A stretch of 64,000 nt of DNA from a beta proteobacterium AAP51 (GCA_001295905.1 LJHT01000014.1:151356-215355), one strand, 5' to 3'; counted from the first letter of the stretch, positions 34,070 through 44,249 are shown. Made by a program: numbers and translations. Notes: a model not told the origin generated them from the letters alone.

Positions 34070-35991
34070 GGCTGCAGCTCGAAGAGCGCGGTGCCGTCGC
34101 CCTGGTCTTGCACCAGGCGCACCTGCGGCGCACGCGCCAGGTGGGGAATGCCGCCCGCGCCCGAGACGAAGCGCAGCTTCACGCCCGGCACGGGCAGGAT
34201 GCGCCAGTTGCCGTCGGCCGTCGGGTTCACGGTGCGCGCGGTCTGCAGGTACTGCACCAGGGCCTCGCGGTTTTCGTCAGGGGCATCGAGCACGATGTTG
34301 CTGCCGTCCAGCCCCGGGAAACTGCCGCCGCCCGAAGCGCGGTAGTTGTTCGTCACCACCAGGAACTCGGCGTCGTCGGCCACGGGGCGGCCCTGGTACT
34401 GCAGGTCGACGATGCGCCGCGCCTGCGGGGCGGCCAGCTTGCCGCTGCGTTCATAACGCGCGGGCTGCGTCACGTCGATGCGGTAGCTCAGGCCGTCGAG
34501 GGTGTCGAAGTTGAAGCTGGGGAAGGCCGGGTTCAGCAGGTTCTGCTCGGCCGGGCCCGCGGGGTTGATCTGGTTGAAGGCGCCGGCCGAGAACTCCAGC
34601 CACTCGCGCACCTGCGCGCCGCGCAGCTTCACCACCTTCACGGTGTTGGGGAAGATGTAGAGGTCGGCCACGTTGCGCAGCGCCAGCGGGCCGGTGGCAA
34701 TGTCGGTGTAGTTGCCCGGCCCGCCACGCCCGCCGGTCTTGAAGGGCGCGCTGGCCGAGAGCAGCGGCAGCTTCTCCAGCGGCGTGCCCGCCAGCGCGCG
34801 GCGCGCATAGGCCAGCTGCGCCTGGCTGACGAGCTGCACGCTGGGGTCGTCCATCACCTGCGCAAAGTAGCTGTGGATGGGCGCGGTGGTGCGCGCCACC
34901 TCGGCCCGCATGTGGGCCACGGCGCCTTCGTGGCTGGGCTTCACCAGCGCAATGATCTCGGGGTCGGGCGCCACCAGGGCCTTGCGCGTGGCGCGGTCGT
35001 GGATGGGGCGGATTTCGGCACGGGCATCGGTCACCTGCCACTGCGCGCCTTGCCGGTTCAGCACGAGGTCGATGACACCCAGGTGGCTGCCCCAGGCACC
35101 CGGCATGGCTGCGGGCACGCCGTTGATGGTGCCCTTGGCGAGGTCGACCTTGGCATGCTGGGCGAAGGCCGCGCCCGGGAATTCACCGTGCGAATGGCCG
35201 AAGAGGATGGCGTTGACGCCCGGCACCTCGGCCAGCGCGCCCACCACGTTCTCGGCCATGGGCCCCAGCTCGCCGCGCGCGAAGCCGCTGTGCGCCAGCA
35301 CCACCACGATATCGGCGCCTTCGGCCTTCATGCGCGGCACCAGGGTGCGTGCGGTGGCCACCATGTCGAGCGCGCGCACGCGGCCTTGCAGGTGCTGGCG
35401 GTCCCACAGCATCACCTGCGGCGGCACGAGGCCGATGACACCCACCTTCAGCGTGTGCGGCTGGCCGGCTTCGTCCATGAAGCGGCGCTCCAGCAGCACA
35501 TAGGGCGTGAAGGCCGGGCGCGCCTGCTCGGCGGGGCTGCCGTCGTCCACCACGATGTTGGCGCTGAGGAAGGGGAACTGGGCCCCGGCGATGGCCTGGC
35601 GCAGGAAGGGCAGGCCGAAGTTGAACTCGTGGTTGCCCAGGGCCGCAGCGTCGAAGCGCAGGGTGTTCAGCGCCTTCACGGCCGGGTGCACCTCGCCGGG
35701 CGCCAGCGGCTTCACCCTGGCGATGAAGTCGCCCAGCGGGCTGCCTTGCAGCAGGTCGCCGTTGTCGAAGAGCAGGGTGTTCTTCGCCTCGCTGCGCGCG
35801 GCCTTGATGAGCGTGGCCGTGCGGTCCAGGCCGTGGGTTTCCACGGCGCGGTCTTGGTAGTAGTCCCAACCCAGCAGGTGCATGTGCAGGTCGCTGGTGT
35901 GCAGCACCCGCAGCTTCAGCTGCTGGGCCTGCGCGGCCATGAGGGGCCAGCACAAGGCCAGGGCCAGGAAGGACAGCAAGGGCTTTTTCAT
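34066..35991 (-). CDS. cpdB: 2',3'-cyclic-nucleotide 2'-phosphodiesterase/3'-nucleotidase
   Basis: A 641-residue periplasmic metallophosphoesterase with signal peptide MKKPLLSFLALALCWPLMA. The metallophosphatase motifs are LHTSDLHMHLLGWDYYQ, LFDNGDLLQGSPLGD, LGNHEFNFGLPFL, and a GHSH-type LFGHSHGEFPG. The C-terminal 5'-nucleotidase domain carries NYRASGGGSFPGLDG, which stacks the base. It hydrolyses cyclic nucleotides and 3'-nucleotides from outside RNA, supplying nucleosides and phosphate. It is followed, with a four-base overlap, by the penicillin-binding protein gene. Confidence 0.93.
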   Translation of the reverse strand: MKKPLLSFLALALCWPLMAAQAQQLKLRVLHTSDLHMHLLGWDYYQDRAVETHGLDRTATLIKAARSEAKNTLLFDNGDLLQGSPLGDFIARVKPLAPGEVHPAVKALNTLRFDAAALGNHEFNFGLPFLRQAIAGAQFPFLSANIVVDDGSPAEQARPAFTPYVLLERRFMDEAGQPHTLKVGVIGLVPPQVMLWDRQHLQGRVRALDMVATARTLVPRMKAEGADIVVVLAHSGFARGELGPMAENVVGALAEVPGVNAILFGHSHGEFPGAAFAQHAKVDLAKGTINGVPAAMPGAWGSHLGVIDLVLNRQGAQWQVTDARAEIRPIHDRATRKALVAPDPEIIALVKPSHEGAVAHMRAEVARTTAPIHSYFAQVMDDPSVQLVSQAQLAYARRALAGTPLEKLPLLSASAPFKTGGRGGPGNYTDIATGPLALRNVADLYIFPNTVKVVKLRGAQVREWLEFSAGAFNQINPAGPAEQNLLNPAFPSFNFDTLDGLSYRIDVTQPARYERSGKLAAPQARRIVDLQYQGRPVADDAEFLVVTNNYRASGGGSFPGLDGSNIVLDAPDENREALVQYLQTARTVNPTADGNWRILPVPGVKLRFVSGAGGIPHLARAPQVRLVQDQGDGTALFELQP

Positions 35992-36015
35992 GCGCGGTGC
36001 AGGGCAGAAGGGGTG

Positions 36016-37047
36016 TCAGCCGAACCAGGCTTGCTGCAGTTCAGCGGGCAGCGGCGGCGCCCCGGCCAGCCGGGTGCGCTGCGCGCGCTCGATGAGCTGC
36101 CAGAAGTAGCGGAAGCTGGCGCGGTCGTGCAGGGTGTTGCGGTGGCGGATGGGCGCCCATTGCGCGGCCTGGGCCCGTGTGATGATCTCGATGGCGTCTT
36201 CAAGTTCAGCCGCGCTGGGCGAAAAAGCCTCGACGATGGGCCGCACCTGCGAGGGGTGGATGCTCCACATGCGCGTGTAGCCCAGCTGGCGGCAGGCTCT
36301 TTGCGCGGCGGCCTTCAGCGCCGTGGTGTCCTGGAATTCGGTGACCACGCAGTGAGACGGGGTCTTGTTCGCCGCATGCGCAGCGGCAGCGATTTCCAGC
36401 TTCGCGCGCAGCACCAGCGGGTGGCTGAACTGGCCTTCGGCGCCCATCGCGCTTTGTGGAATGGCGCCGCGGTGGGCCGAGACGAAATCCATCAGCCCGA
36501 AGGACAGCGATTCCACGCGCGGCAGCGCCGCGATGGCAAACACTTCGCGCAGCGCGCCGTGGGTTTCGATGAGCACGTGCAGCGGCACGGCAGCGCTGGC
36601 CGGGGTTTGCAGGGTTTCCAGCCACTGCAGAGCACGCTGCACGTCGGCCAGACCTTCGGGCTTGGGCAGCATCACGTAGGCCGGCGCGCGCGGGCTGGCC
36701 AGCACGGTGGCGGCCACTTCGGCAAAGCGCGGGTGCTGCGCCGGCAGCAGGCGCACGCCCACGCGGCCGTGGCAGTTGCCGGGGCCGTTCAGCAGGCCGA
36801 CGATCAGCTGCGCCTGGTCAAGCTCGCCGCCCACGGGCGCGCCGTCTTCGTTGTCCAGCGTCACGTCGAACACCGGGCCCAGCTCGGCCTGCAGCTGCAG
36901 GCTCTTGGTCATGCGGGGCTCGACGCCGGCGTAGTGGTCGCAGACGGGCAGGGGCGGCGCGGCGGCCTCCTCGGCACCGAAAAGCACCACGCGAGGGTGC
37001 AATGCATGGGGCGTGGGCCCAAGGGCCGGGGCGGTGGGGTCGGGCAC
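36016..37047 (-). CDS. HpcH/HpaI aldolase / citrate lyase beta-like protein (CitE-like)
   Basis: A 343-residue TIM-barrel enzyme starting at GTG 37047. Key family elements are FDVTLDNEDGAPVG (Mg-binding acid), a CoA-ester-lyase-like VMLPKPEGLADV, the Glu in LHVLIETHGALREV, and SLSFGLMDFVSAHRG. It belongs to the group that cleaves or forms beta-hydroxyacyl-CoA esters such as malyl-, citramalyl- or citryl-CoA. It lies just downstream of mdh on the same strand but beyond a strong terminator, so is probably transcribed separately. Exact substrate cannot be decided. Confidence 0.85.
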   Translation of the reverse strand: MPDPTAPALGPTPHALHPRVVLFGAEEAAAPPLPVCDHYAGVEPRMTKSLQLQAELGPVFDVTLDNEDGAPVGGELDQAQLIVGLLNGPGNCHGRVGVRLLPAQHPRFAEVAATVLASPRAPAYVMLPKPEGLADVQRALQWLETLQTPASAAVPLHVLIETHGALREVFAIAALPRVESLSFGLMDFVSAHRGAIPQSAMGAEGQFSHPLVLRAKLEIAAAAHAANKTPSHCVVTEFQDTTALKAAAQRACRQLGYTRMWSIHPSQVRPIVEAFSPSAAELEDAIEIITRAQAAQWAPIRHRNTLHDRASFRYFWQLIERAQRTRLAGAPPLPAELQQAWFG

Positions 37048-37103
37048 GGCGGCGGCTGGGTGAAAGCGGGGAAAGCCCCGCAGTGTAGGCCGTGCGCCAC
37101 TCG

Positions 37104-37128
37104 AAAAAAGAGGCCCCGCGGGGCCTCT
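37104..37128 (-). terminator. rho-independent terminator of mdh
   Basis: A perfect 20-base palindrome (37109-37128: AGAGGCCCC, GC, GGGGCCTCT) is followed on the minus strand by a run of six T (37109-37104). It lies 28 bases after the mdh stop and before the CitE-like gene. Confidence 0.9.
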
Positions 37129-37156
37129 GTCGTTGGGGCTGGGTGCCTGCCGTGCT

Positions 37157-38143
37157 TTACAGCAGGTGCTTTACGCCTTCTTGCTCACCCACCAACTCGG
37201 CCAGCGTCTTGTCGATGCAGCCCTGGCTGAATTCATCGATGGCCAGGCCTTCGACGATCTTGTACTTGCCGCCCTCGCAGGTGACCGGGTAGCCGAACAT
37301 GGTGTCTTTGGGGATGCCGTATTCGCCGTTGCTGGGCACGCCCATGGTCACCCAGCCGCCGTTCGTGCCCAGGGCCCAGTCGCGCATGTGGTCGATGGCG
37401 GCGTTGGCGGCGCTGGCCGCCGAAGACAGGCCGCGTGCTTCGATGATGGCCGCGCCGCGCTTGCCTACGGTGGGCAGGAACACGTCTTTGTTCCAGGCGT
37501 GGTCGTTGATCATGTCCTTCACGCTGGCGCCTTCGGTGGTGGCGAAGCGGTAGTCGGCGTACATCGTCGGGCTGTGGTTGCCCCACACCGCCAGGTTCTT
37601 GATGCTGGCCACCGGCTTGCCGGTCTTCGCGGCTAGCTGGCTGAGGGCGCGGTTGTGGTCCAGGCGCAGCATGGCGGTGAAGTTCTCGCGCGGCAGGCTG
37701 GGCGCGCTCTTCATCGCGATCCAGGCATTGGTGTTGGCGGGGTTGCCCACCACCAGCACCTTGACGTCGCGGCTGGCGACGGCGTCCAGCGCCTTGCCCT
37801 GGCCGATGAAGATCTGGCCGTTGATGCTGAGCAGCTCGGCGCGCTCCATGCCGGCCTTGCGCGGCATGCTGCCCACGAGCAGGGCGTAGTCGGTGTCCTT
37901 GAAGGCGGTCATGGGGTCGCTGTGCGCTTCCATGCCGGCCAGCAGCGGGAAGGCGCAGTCATCCAGTTCCATCATCACGCCCTTCAGGGCCTTCTGCGGG
38001 CCTTCCACGGGCACTTCCAGCAGCTGCAGGATGACCGGCTGGTCCTTGCCCAGCATTTCGCCGCTGGCAATGCGGAACAGCAAGGCATAGCCGATCTGGC
38101 CGGCGGCGCCGGTCACTGCCACGCGTACGGGCTTCTTGGACAT
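37157..38143 (-). CDS. mdh: malate dehydrogenase
   Basis: A 328-residue NAD-dependent enzyme interconverting malate and oxaloacetate in the TCA cycle. The start at 38143 follows AGGAGA and gives [19 protein letters not shown], with the GxxGxxG-type nucleotide loop. Substrate and catalytic residues are visible in [33 protein letters not shown] and the His loop in [12 protein letters not shown]. The lactate/malate dehydrogenase type 2 length is normal. It is divergent from the gntR gene that leads into sdhCDAB, with an operator array between them, and ends at a strong terminator. Confidence 0.97.
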   Translation of the reverse strand: MSKKPVRVAVTGAAGQIGYALLFRIASGEMLGKDQPVILQLLEVPVEGPQKALKGVMMELDDCAFPLLAGMEAHSDPMTAFKDTDYALLVGSMPRKAGMERAELLSINGQIFIGQGKALDAVASRDVKVLVVGNPANTNAWIAMKSAPSLPRENFTAMLRLDHNRALSQLAAKTGKPVASIKNLAVWGNHSPTMYADYRFATTEGASVKDMINDHAWNKDVFLPTVGKRGAAIIEARGLSSAASAANAAIDHMRDWALGTNGGWVTMGVPSNGEYGIPKDTMFGYPVTCEGGKYKIVEGLAIDEFSQGCIDKTLAELVGEQEGVKHLL

Positions 38144-38197
38144 GGGGGTCTCCTGGGTCAAAAAAGAAAGGGGGTCGTGCGGATGCAGGAAGGCGTG

Positions 38198-38246
38198 ATT
38201 CTAGTCACCGCACCCTGACTTAAGTCTTATGTCTTATGCAAGACTT
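38198..38246. promoter_or_regulatory. mdh promoter with inverted GTCTTAT half-sites (mdh/gntR operator array)
   Basis: TAGAAT on the minus strand (38203-38198) is a good -10 for mdh, giving a leader near 50 bases. Just upstream of it lie GACTTAAGTC, a perfect 10-base palindrome (38217-38226); AAGTCTT (38222-38228) inverted against AAGACTT (38240-38246); and a direct repeat GTCTTAT GTCTTAT (38225-38238 region). Together they form an operator-like array covering the mdh -35 region and running into the 5' end of gntR. The likely ligand is the adjacent GntR protein; this is inference. Confidence 0.6.
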
Positions 38247-38265
38247 CTGGGCGAGAATGCACACC

Positions 38266-39093
38266 ATGCCTGCAGCTGCCGCACCCGCACCCGCACCCGC
38301 ACCCGCACCCGTTGCTGCTGCCTTGGCGGCGCCCGCTGCGACGGCCGTGGCGGCCTTGCCCGGCACACCCGCCTTCAGCCCGCTGTACCAGCAGATCAAG
38401 GCGCTGCTGCTGCAAAGCCTGCAGGCCGGCGAGTGGCTGCCGGGGCAGGCCATTCCCAGCGAGGTGGAGCTGGCCGCGCGCTTCCGCGTCAGCCAGGGCA
38501 CCGTGCGCAAGGCCATCGACGAGATGGCCACCGACAACGTGCTGGTGCGCCGCCAGGGCAAGGGCACCTTCGTGGCCACGCACGCCGAGCGCGCCACACA
38601 GTTCCGCTTCCTGCGGCTGCTGCCCGACGACGGCAGCGCCCCGCAACTGCAGCGCCGCCTGCTGGAGTGCCGCCGCATGCGCGCGCCGGCCGAGGTGGCA
38701 CGGTTGCTGGCGCTGGGCGCTGGCGAACCCGCCGTGCAGGTGCGGCGCCTGCTGCTGGCGGTGCAGGGCACCGAACTGCGGCCGGTGGTGCTGGACGACA
38801 TCTGGCTGCCCGGCACGCCCTTCAAGGGCCTGACGGCCGAGCGGCTGCAGGCCTGGCGCGGGCCCATGTATCGGCTGTTCGAGGCCGAATTCAATGTGCA
38901 CATGATCCGTGCCGAAGAGAAGCTCAGGGCCGTGGCCGCCGGCGCGGCCGACGCTGCGCAGCTGGCGGTGGCCGAAGGGGCGCCGCTGCTGTCGGTGGAA
39001 CGCCTGGCCTACACCTATGGCGACCGCCCCGTGGAACTGCGCCGCGGGCTCTATCACACCGAGGCTCACCACTACCGCAACGAGCTGAGCTGA
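38266..39093 (+). CDS. GntR-family regulator with UTRA domain, next to TCA-cycle genes
   Basis: About 275 residues from the ATG at 38266; in-frame ATGs at 38257 and 38236 are alternatives, but the latter lies inside the operator array. After a Pro/Ala-rich N-terminal tail coded by a hexamer repeat, the winged helix runs from PLYQQIKALLLQSLQAGEW through IPSEVELAARFRVSQGTVRK to RRQGKGTFVATH. A UTRA ligand domain follows (YRLFEAEFNVHMIRAEEKL ... LLSVERLAYTYGDRPVELR), as in the HutC subfamily. UTRA domains bind small acids or sugars. Divergent to mdh and 93 bases ahead of sdhC, it is a candidate regulator of both. Confidence 0.88.
   Translation: MPAAAAPAPAPAPAPVAAALAAPAATAVAALPGTPAFSPLYQQIKALLLQSLQAGEWLPGQAIPSEVELAARFRVSQGTVRKAIDEMATDNVLVRRQGKGTFVATHAERATQFRFLRLLPDDGSAPQLQRRLLECRRMRAPAEVARLLALGAGEPAVQVRRLLLAVQGTELRPVVLDDIWLPGTPFKGLTAERLQAWRGPMYRLFEAEFNVHMIRAEEKLRAVAAGAADAAQLAVAEGAPLLSVERLAYTYGDRPVELRRGLYHTEAHHYRNELS
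38281..38310 (+). repeat. GCACCC hexamer x5 in the gntR coding region
   Basis: Five perfect tandem copies of GCACCC encode alternating Pro-Ala in the N-terminal tail of the GntR regulator. The unit keeps frame, so slippage would alter only the tail length ahead of the DNA-binding domain. Confidence 0.85.
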
Positions 39094-39186
39094 GTACTGT
39101 CAAGATCACCTGCACAGGCCCGTGTAAGCCTGGTGCCTTGAAATAAACTCCGGGGGTTTCACCCGGTTTCATCCCGAGAACAACAC

Positions 39187-39621
39187 ATGGCTGAGATTAG
39201 TAGACCCAGACCCGTCGCCAGGCCCGGCACCATGCGCCTGATCGACGCGGTGAAGTACCGGTTGCCCGTGGCCGCGCTGGTGTCCATCCTGCACCGTGTC
39301 AGTGGCGCCATCATGTTCGTGCTGCTGCCTTTCGTGATCTGGCTCTTCGACGTCAGCGTCACCTCCGAAATCAGCTTCGAGAGCTTCACCAGCGCGTTCA
39401 CGGCGGGGCTGGGTTTCCTGCCGGGTTGGATGGTGAAGCTGGTGGTGCTGGGCCTGATCTGGGCCTTCCTGCACCACTTCATTGCCGGCGTGCGGCACCT
39501 GTGGATGGACATGACGCACAGCGTCACCAAGGCCCAGGGTCATTCTTCGGCGGTGGTCACGCTGGCCAGCAGCCTGGTGCTGACGGCCGTGCTGGGCGCC
39601 AAGCTCTTCGGCCTGTACTGA
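39187..39621 (+). CDS. sdhC: succinate dehydrogenase cytochrome b556 subunit
   Basis: A 144-residue inner-membrane subunit with three helices. SILHRVSGAIMF carries the Ser/Arg quinone-site residues of the family, and LHHFIAGVRHLWMD the haem-ligand region. With SdhD it anchors SdhAB and binds haem b and ubiquinone. It is the first structural gene of sdhCDAB; a 93-base gap separates it from the regulator gene, enough for its own promoter, though no clear -35/-10 pair was found there. Confidence 0.95.
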   Translation: MAEISRPRPVARPGTMRLIDAVKYRLPVAALVSILHRVSGAIMFVLLPFVIWLFDVSVTSEISFESFTSAFTAGLGFLPGWMVKLVVLGLIWAFLHHFIAGVRHLWMDMTHSVTKAQGHSSAVVTLASSLVLTAVLGAKLFGLY

Positions 39622-39633
39622 GCGGGGCGCGCG

Positions 39634-39999
39634 ATGTCTGTCAACTACGGTTCCAAGCGCGTCGTCACCGGCGCCCACTACGGCATGCGCGACTGGCTCA
39701 GCCAACGCGTCACGGCCGGCCTCATGGCCCTGTACACGGTGCTGCTGCTGGCGCAGGTGATCTTCACCAGCGGCCCCATCACCTACGACGTGTGGGCCGG
39801 CATCTTCGCCGCGCAGTGGATGAAGGTGCTGACCTTCGTCATCTTCGTCACCCTGGGCTGGCATGCCTGGGTGGGCGTGCGCGACATCTGGATGGATTAC
39901 GTCAAGCCTGCGGCCGTTCGTCTGGTGCTGCAGGTATTCACCATCGTCTGGCTCGTGGGCTGCATGGGCTGGGCCATACAAGTGCTCTGGAGGCTGTAA
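39634..39999 (+). CDS. sdhD: succinate dehydrogenase membrane anchor subunit
   Basis: A 121-residue three-helix membrane protein. GAHYGMRDWLSQRVTAG at the start and GWHAWVGVRDIWMDYVKP in the middle are the SdhD signatures, with the His and Asp of the haem/quinone site. It lies 12 bases after sdhC and three bases before sdhA. Confidence 0.95.
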   Translation: MSVNYGSKRVVTGAHYGMRDWLSQRVTAGLMALYTVLLLAQVIFTSGPITYDVWAGIFAAQWMKVLTFVIFVTLGWHAWVGVRDIWMDYVKPAAVRLVLQVFTIVWLVGCMGWAIQVLWRL

Positions 40000-40002
40000 G
40001 TC

Positions 40003-41799
40003 ATGGCACTGACCAACTCTCTTCCGCGTCGCAAGTTCGACGTCGTCATCGTGGGTGCCGGCGGTTCCGGCATGCGCGCTTCGCTGCAACTGGCGCTGGC
40101 CGGCCTGAACGTGGCGGTGCTGAGCAAAGTGTTCCCCACGCGCAGCCACACGGTGGCGGCACAGGGCGGCATCGGTGCTTCTCTCGGCAACATGGCCGAG
40201 GACAACTGGCACTACCACTTCTACGACACCGTGAAGGGTTCCGACTGGCTGGGCGACCAGGACGCCATCGAGTTCATGTGCCGCGAAGCGCCCAAGGTGG
40301 TGTACGAGCTCGAGCACATGGGCATGCCCTTCGACCGCAACCCCGACGGCACCATCTACCAGCGCCCCTTCGGCGGCCACACCGCCAACTACGGTGAAAA
40401 GCCCGTGCAGCGCGCCTGCGCCGCGGCCGACCGCACCGGCCACGCCATGCTGCACACGCTGTACCAGCAGAACGTGAAGGCCCGCACCAACTTCTTCGTC
40501 GAGTGGATGGCGCTGGACCTCATCCGCGACGCCGAAGGCGACGTGCTGGGCGTCACCGCGCTGGAGATGGAAACCGGCGATGTCTACATCCTGGAAGCCA
40601 AGACCACGCTGTTTGCCACCGGCGGCGCAGGCCGCATCTTCGCGGCCAGCACCAACGCCTTCATCAACACCGGTGACGGCCTGGGCATGGCGGCGCGCGC
40701 CGGCATTCCGCTGGAAGACATGGAGTTCTGGCAGTTCCACCCCACCGGCGTGCACAACGCGGGCGTGCTGCTGACGGAAGGCTGCCGCGGCGAAGGCGCC
40801 ATCCTGCGCAACAGCAACGGCGAGCGTTTCATGGAACGCTATGCGCCCACCTTGAAAGACCTGGCCCCGCGCGACTTCGTCTCGCGCTGCATGGACCAGG
40901 AAATCAAGGAAGGTCGAGGCTGTGGCCCCAACAAGGACTACATCAACCTCGACATGACCCACCTGGGCGGCGACACGATCATGAAGCGCCTGCCCAGCGT
41001 CTTCGAGATCGGCCACAACTTCGCCAACGTCGACATCACCAAGGAACCCATACCCGTCGTGCCGACCATCCACTACCAGATGGGCGGCATACCCACCAAC
41101 ATCCACGGCCAAGTGGTGGTGCCCAAGAACGGCAACCCCAACAGCATCGTCAACGGCTTCTACGCCGTGGGCGAATGCAGCTGCGTCAGCGTGCACGGCG
41201 CCAACCGCCTGGGCACCAACTCGCTGCTCGACCTGCTGGTCTTCGGCCGCGCGGCCGGCAACCACATCGTCGACACCGCCTTGAAGACGAAGACGCACAA
41301 GCCGCTGCCGGCCGATGCCGCCGACGCCAGCCTGGCCCGCCTGGCCCGCCTGGATGCCAGCAGCAGCGGCGAGTACGCGCAGGATGTCGCCAACGACATC
41401 CGCGACACCATGCAGCAGCACGCCAGCGTCTTCCGCACCCAGGCCATGATGGACGAGGGCGTGGTGAAGATGGCTGCGCTGACCGAGCGCGCCAGGAGCA
41501 TCGGCCTGAAGGACAAGAGCAAGGTCTTCAACACTGCGCGCATCGAGGCGCTGGAAGTCGACAACCTCATCGAAAGCGCCAACGCCACCATGGTGAGCGC
41601 AGCCGCGCGCAAGGAAAGCCGCGGTGCGCACACCGTGAACGACTACGGCGACACGCCCGACTGCCCGAACGGCCGAAACGACGCCGTGTGGATGAAGCAC
41701 AGCCTTTGGTATTCCGAAGGCAACCGTCTCGACTACAAGCCGGTGAACCTGAAGCCGCTGACGGTGGAATCCGTGCCCCCGAAGGTTCGTACCTTTTAA
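40003..41799 (+). CDS. sdhA: succinate dehydrogenase flavoprotein subunit
   Basis: A 598-residue FAD subunit that oxidises succinate to fumarate on the cytoplasmic face of the inner membrane. The dinucleotide fold VVIVGAGGSGMRASLQLA is at the N terminus, and His49 in RSHTVAAQGG is the covalent FAD attachment site, made with help from SdhE (42527-42808). Active-site elements include QFHPTG, EGCRGEGAILRN and VHGANRLGTNSLLDL. Length and spacing are standard; no unusual features. Confidence 0.98.
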   Translation: MALTNSLPRRKFDVVIVGAGGSGMRASLQLALAGLNVAVLSKVFPTRSHTVAAQGGIGASLGNMAEDNWHYHFYDTVKGSDWLGDQDAIEFMCREAPKVVYELEHMGMPFDRNPDGTIYQRPFGGHTANYGEKPVQRACAAADRTGHAMLHTLYQQNVKARTNFFVEWMALDLIRDAEGDVLGVTALEMETGDVYILEAKTTLFATGGAGRIFAASTNAFINTGDGLGMAARAGIPLEDMEFWQFHPTGVHNAGVLLTEGCRGEGAILRNSNGERFMERYAPTLKDLAPRDFVSRCMDQEIKEGRGCGPNKDYINLDMTHLGGDTIMKRLPSVFEIGHNFANVDITKEPIPVVPTIHYQMGGIPTNIHGQVVVPKNGNPNSIVNGFYAVGECSCVSVHGANRLGTNSLLDLLVFGRAAGNHIVDTALKTKTHKPLPADAADASLARLARLDASSSGEYAQDVANDIRDTMQQHASVFRTQAMMDEGVVKMAALTERARSIGLKDKSKVFNTARIEALEVDNLIESANATMVSAAARKESRGAHTVNDYGDTPDCPNGRNDAVWMKHSLWYSEGNRLDYKPVNLKPLTVESVPPKVRTF

Positions 41800-41817
41800 G
41801 TGGAAAGCAGTAAAGCC

Positions 41818-42522
41818 ATGACGCTCCGCACCTTCCAGATCTACCGCTACGACCCCGACACCGACGAGAAGCCGCGCATGCAGACGCTGCAGGTCGAACT
41901 CGACGGCAACGAGCGCATGCTGCTGGATGCGCTGAACAAGCTGAAGAAGGTCGACCCCACGCTGAGCTTCCGGCGCAGCTGCCGCGAAGGCGTGTGCGGT
42001 TCTGACGCGATGAACATCAACGGCAAGAACGGCCTGGCCTGCCTGACCAACATGCGCACGCTGCCGGGCACCATCGTGCTGAAGCCGCTGCCGGGGCTGC
42101 CGGTCATTCGCGATCTCATCGTCGACATGACGCTGTTCTTCAAGCAGTACAACAGCATCAAGCCCTACCTGGTGAACGACACGCAGCCGCCCGAGAAAGA
42201 GCGCCTGCAGAGCCCGGAAGAGCGCGAAGAGCTCAACGGCCTGTACGAGTGCATCTTGTGCGCCAGCTGCAGCACCAGCTGCCCCAGCTTCTGGTGGAAC
42301 CCCGACAAGTTCGTCGGCCCGGCCGGCCTGCTGCAGGCCTACCGCTTCATCGCCGACAGCCGCGACCACGACACCGCCGGCCGCCTGGACAACCTGGAAG
42401 ACCCCTACCGGCTCTTCCGTTGCCACACCATCATGAACTGCGTCGATGTCTGCCCCAAGGGCCTGAACCCGACGAAAGCCATCGGCAAGATCAAAGAGCT
42501 GATGGTCCGCAGAGCCATCTGA
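41818..42522 (+). CDS. sdhB: succinate dehydrogenase iron-sulfur subunit
   Basis: A 234-residue subunit passing electrons from FAD to quinone. The [2Fe-2S] cysteines are in CREGVCGSDAMNINGKNGLAC-type sequence near residues 55-75, and the [4Fe-4S] and [3Fe-4S] ligands in CILCASCSTSCP and CHTIMNCVDVCPKGLNP. The ATG at 41818 is preferred over an in-frame GTG at 41800 because MTLRTFQIYRYDPD is the usual start. Confidence 0.98.
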   Translation: MTLRTFQIYRYDPDTDEKPRMQTLQVELDGNERMLLDALNKLKKVDPTLSFRRSCREGVCGSDAMNINGKNGLACLTNMRTLPGTIVLKPLPGLPVIRDLIVDMTLFFKQYNSIKPYLVNDTQPPEKERLQSPEEREELNGLYECILCASCSTSCPSFWWNPDKFVGPAGLLQAYRFIADSRDHDTAGRLDNLEDPYRLFRCHTIMNCVDVCPKGLNPTKAIGKIKELMVRRAI

Positions 42523-42526
42523 AGCC

Positions 42527-42808
42527 ATGGACGCGCTGCTCGACGAACGATCGCTGTCCAAGCTGAAGTGGCGCTGCCGCCGCGGCTTGCTGGAGAACGA
42601 CCTCTTCGTGCAGCGCTTCTTCCGCACCCACGAAGCCACGCTCACGGTGCGGCAGGCGAGTGGCCTGCAGGCGCTGATGGCGCTGGCCGACAACGACCTG
42701 CTCGACCTGCTGCTGTGGCGCAAGCAGCCCGCCGATCTGCCCGACGAAGCATGCGACACCCCCGAAGTGCACGAGGTGCTGGCCTTGATGCGCAACGCCC
42801 GCCACTGA
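42527..42808 (+). CDS. sdhE: FAD assembly factor SdhE
   Basis: A 93-residue helical protein beginning four bases after sdhB. The family motif [14 protein letters not shown] contains the RGxxE that contacts SdhA during covalent flavin attachment, seen also in yeast Sdh5 relatives. It completes the sdh operon and precedes gltA by 43 bases. Confidence 0.93.
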   Translation: MDALLDERSLSKLKWRCRRGLLENDLFVQRFFRTHEATLTVRQASGLQALMALADNDLLDLLLWRKQPADLPDEACDTPEVHEVLALMRNARH

Positions 42809-42851
42809 CACACCAGCCCCTGCCGCCCGAACCCGAAGAAAGGCCCAGCCC

Positions 42852-44162
<1,311 letters not shown>

Positions 44163-44201
44163 TGACCCCAGCCCGGCGCCGCAGGGTGCTGGCAGCCAAG
44201 A

Positions 44202-44227
44202 AAAAGGCCACCCGAGGGTGGCCTTTT
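44202..44227. terminator. bidirectional terminator between gltA and bamC
   Basis: AAAAGGCCACCC (44202-44213) pairs with GGGTGGCCTTTT (44216-44227), giving an A-stem-T hairpin that works for both strands. It lies 40 bases after gltA and 22 bases before the end of the convergent bamC gene. Confidence 0.9.
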
Positions 44228-44249
44228 CGCTGGGCGAAGGAAGTGCGGC

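Noticed and set aside
34108..37230. 1040-codon plus-strand frame over cpdB and the CitE-like gene
   Set aside because: Same codon-bias shadow effect; no recognisable protein features.
38281..38310. Tandem GCACCC as a CRISPR or mobile-element end
   Set aside because: A 30-base hexamer microsatellite inside a coding frame, without spacers or flanking duplications.
39169..42813. 1214-codon open frame antisense to sdhCDAB-sdhE
   Set aside because: It is the complementary shadow of strongly biased GC-rich codons. It has His/Ala/Val-rich composition, no ribosome site and no domain, and the genes opposite are certain.
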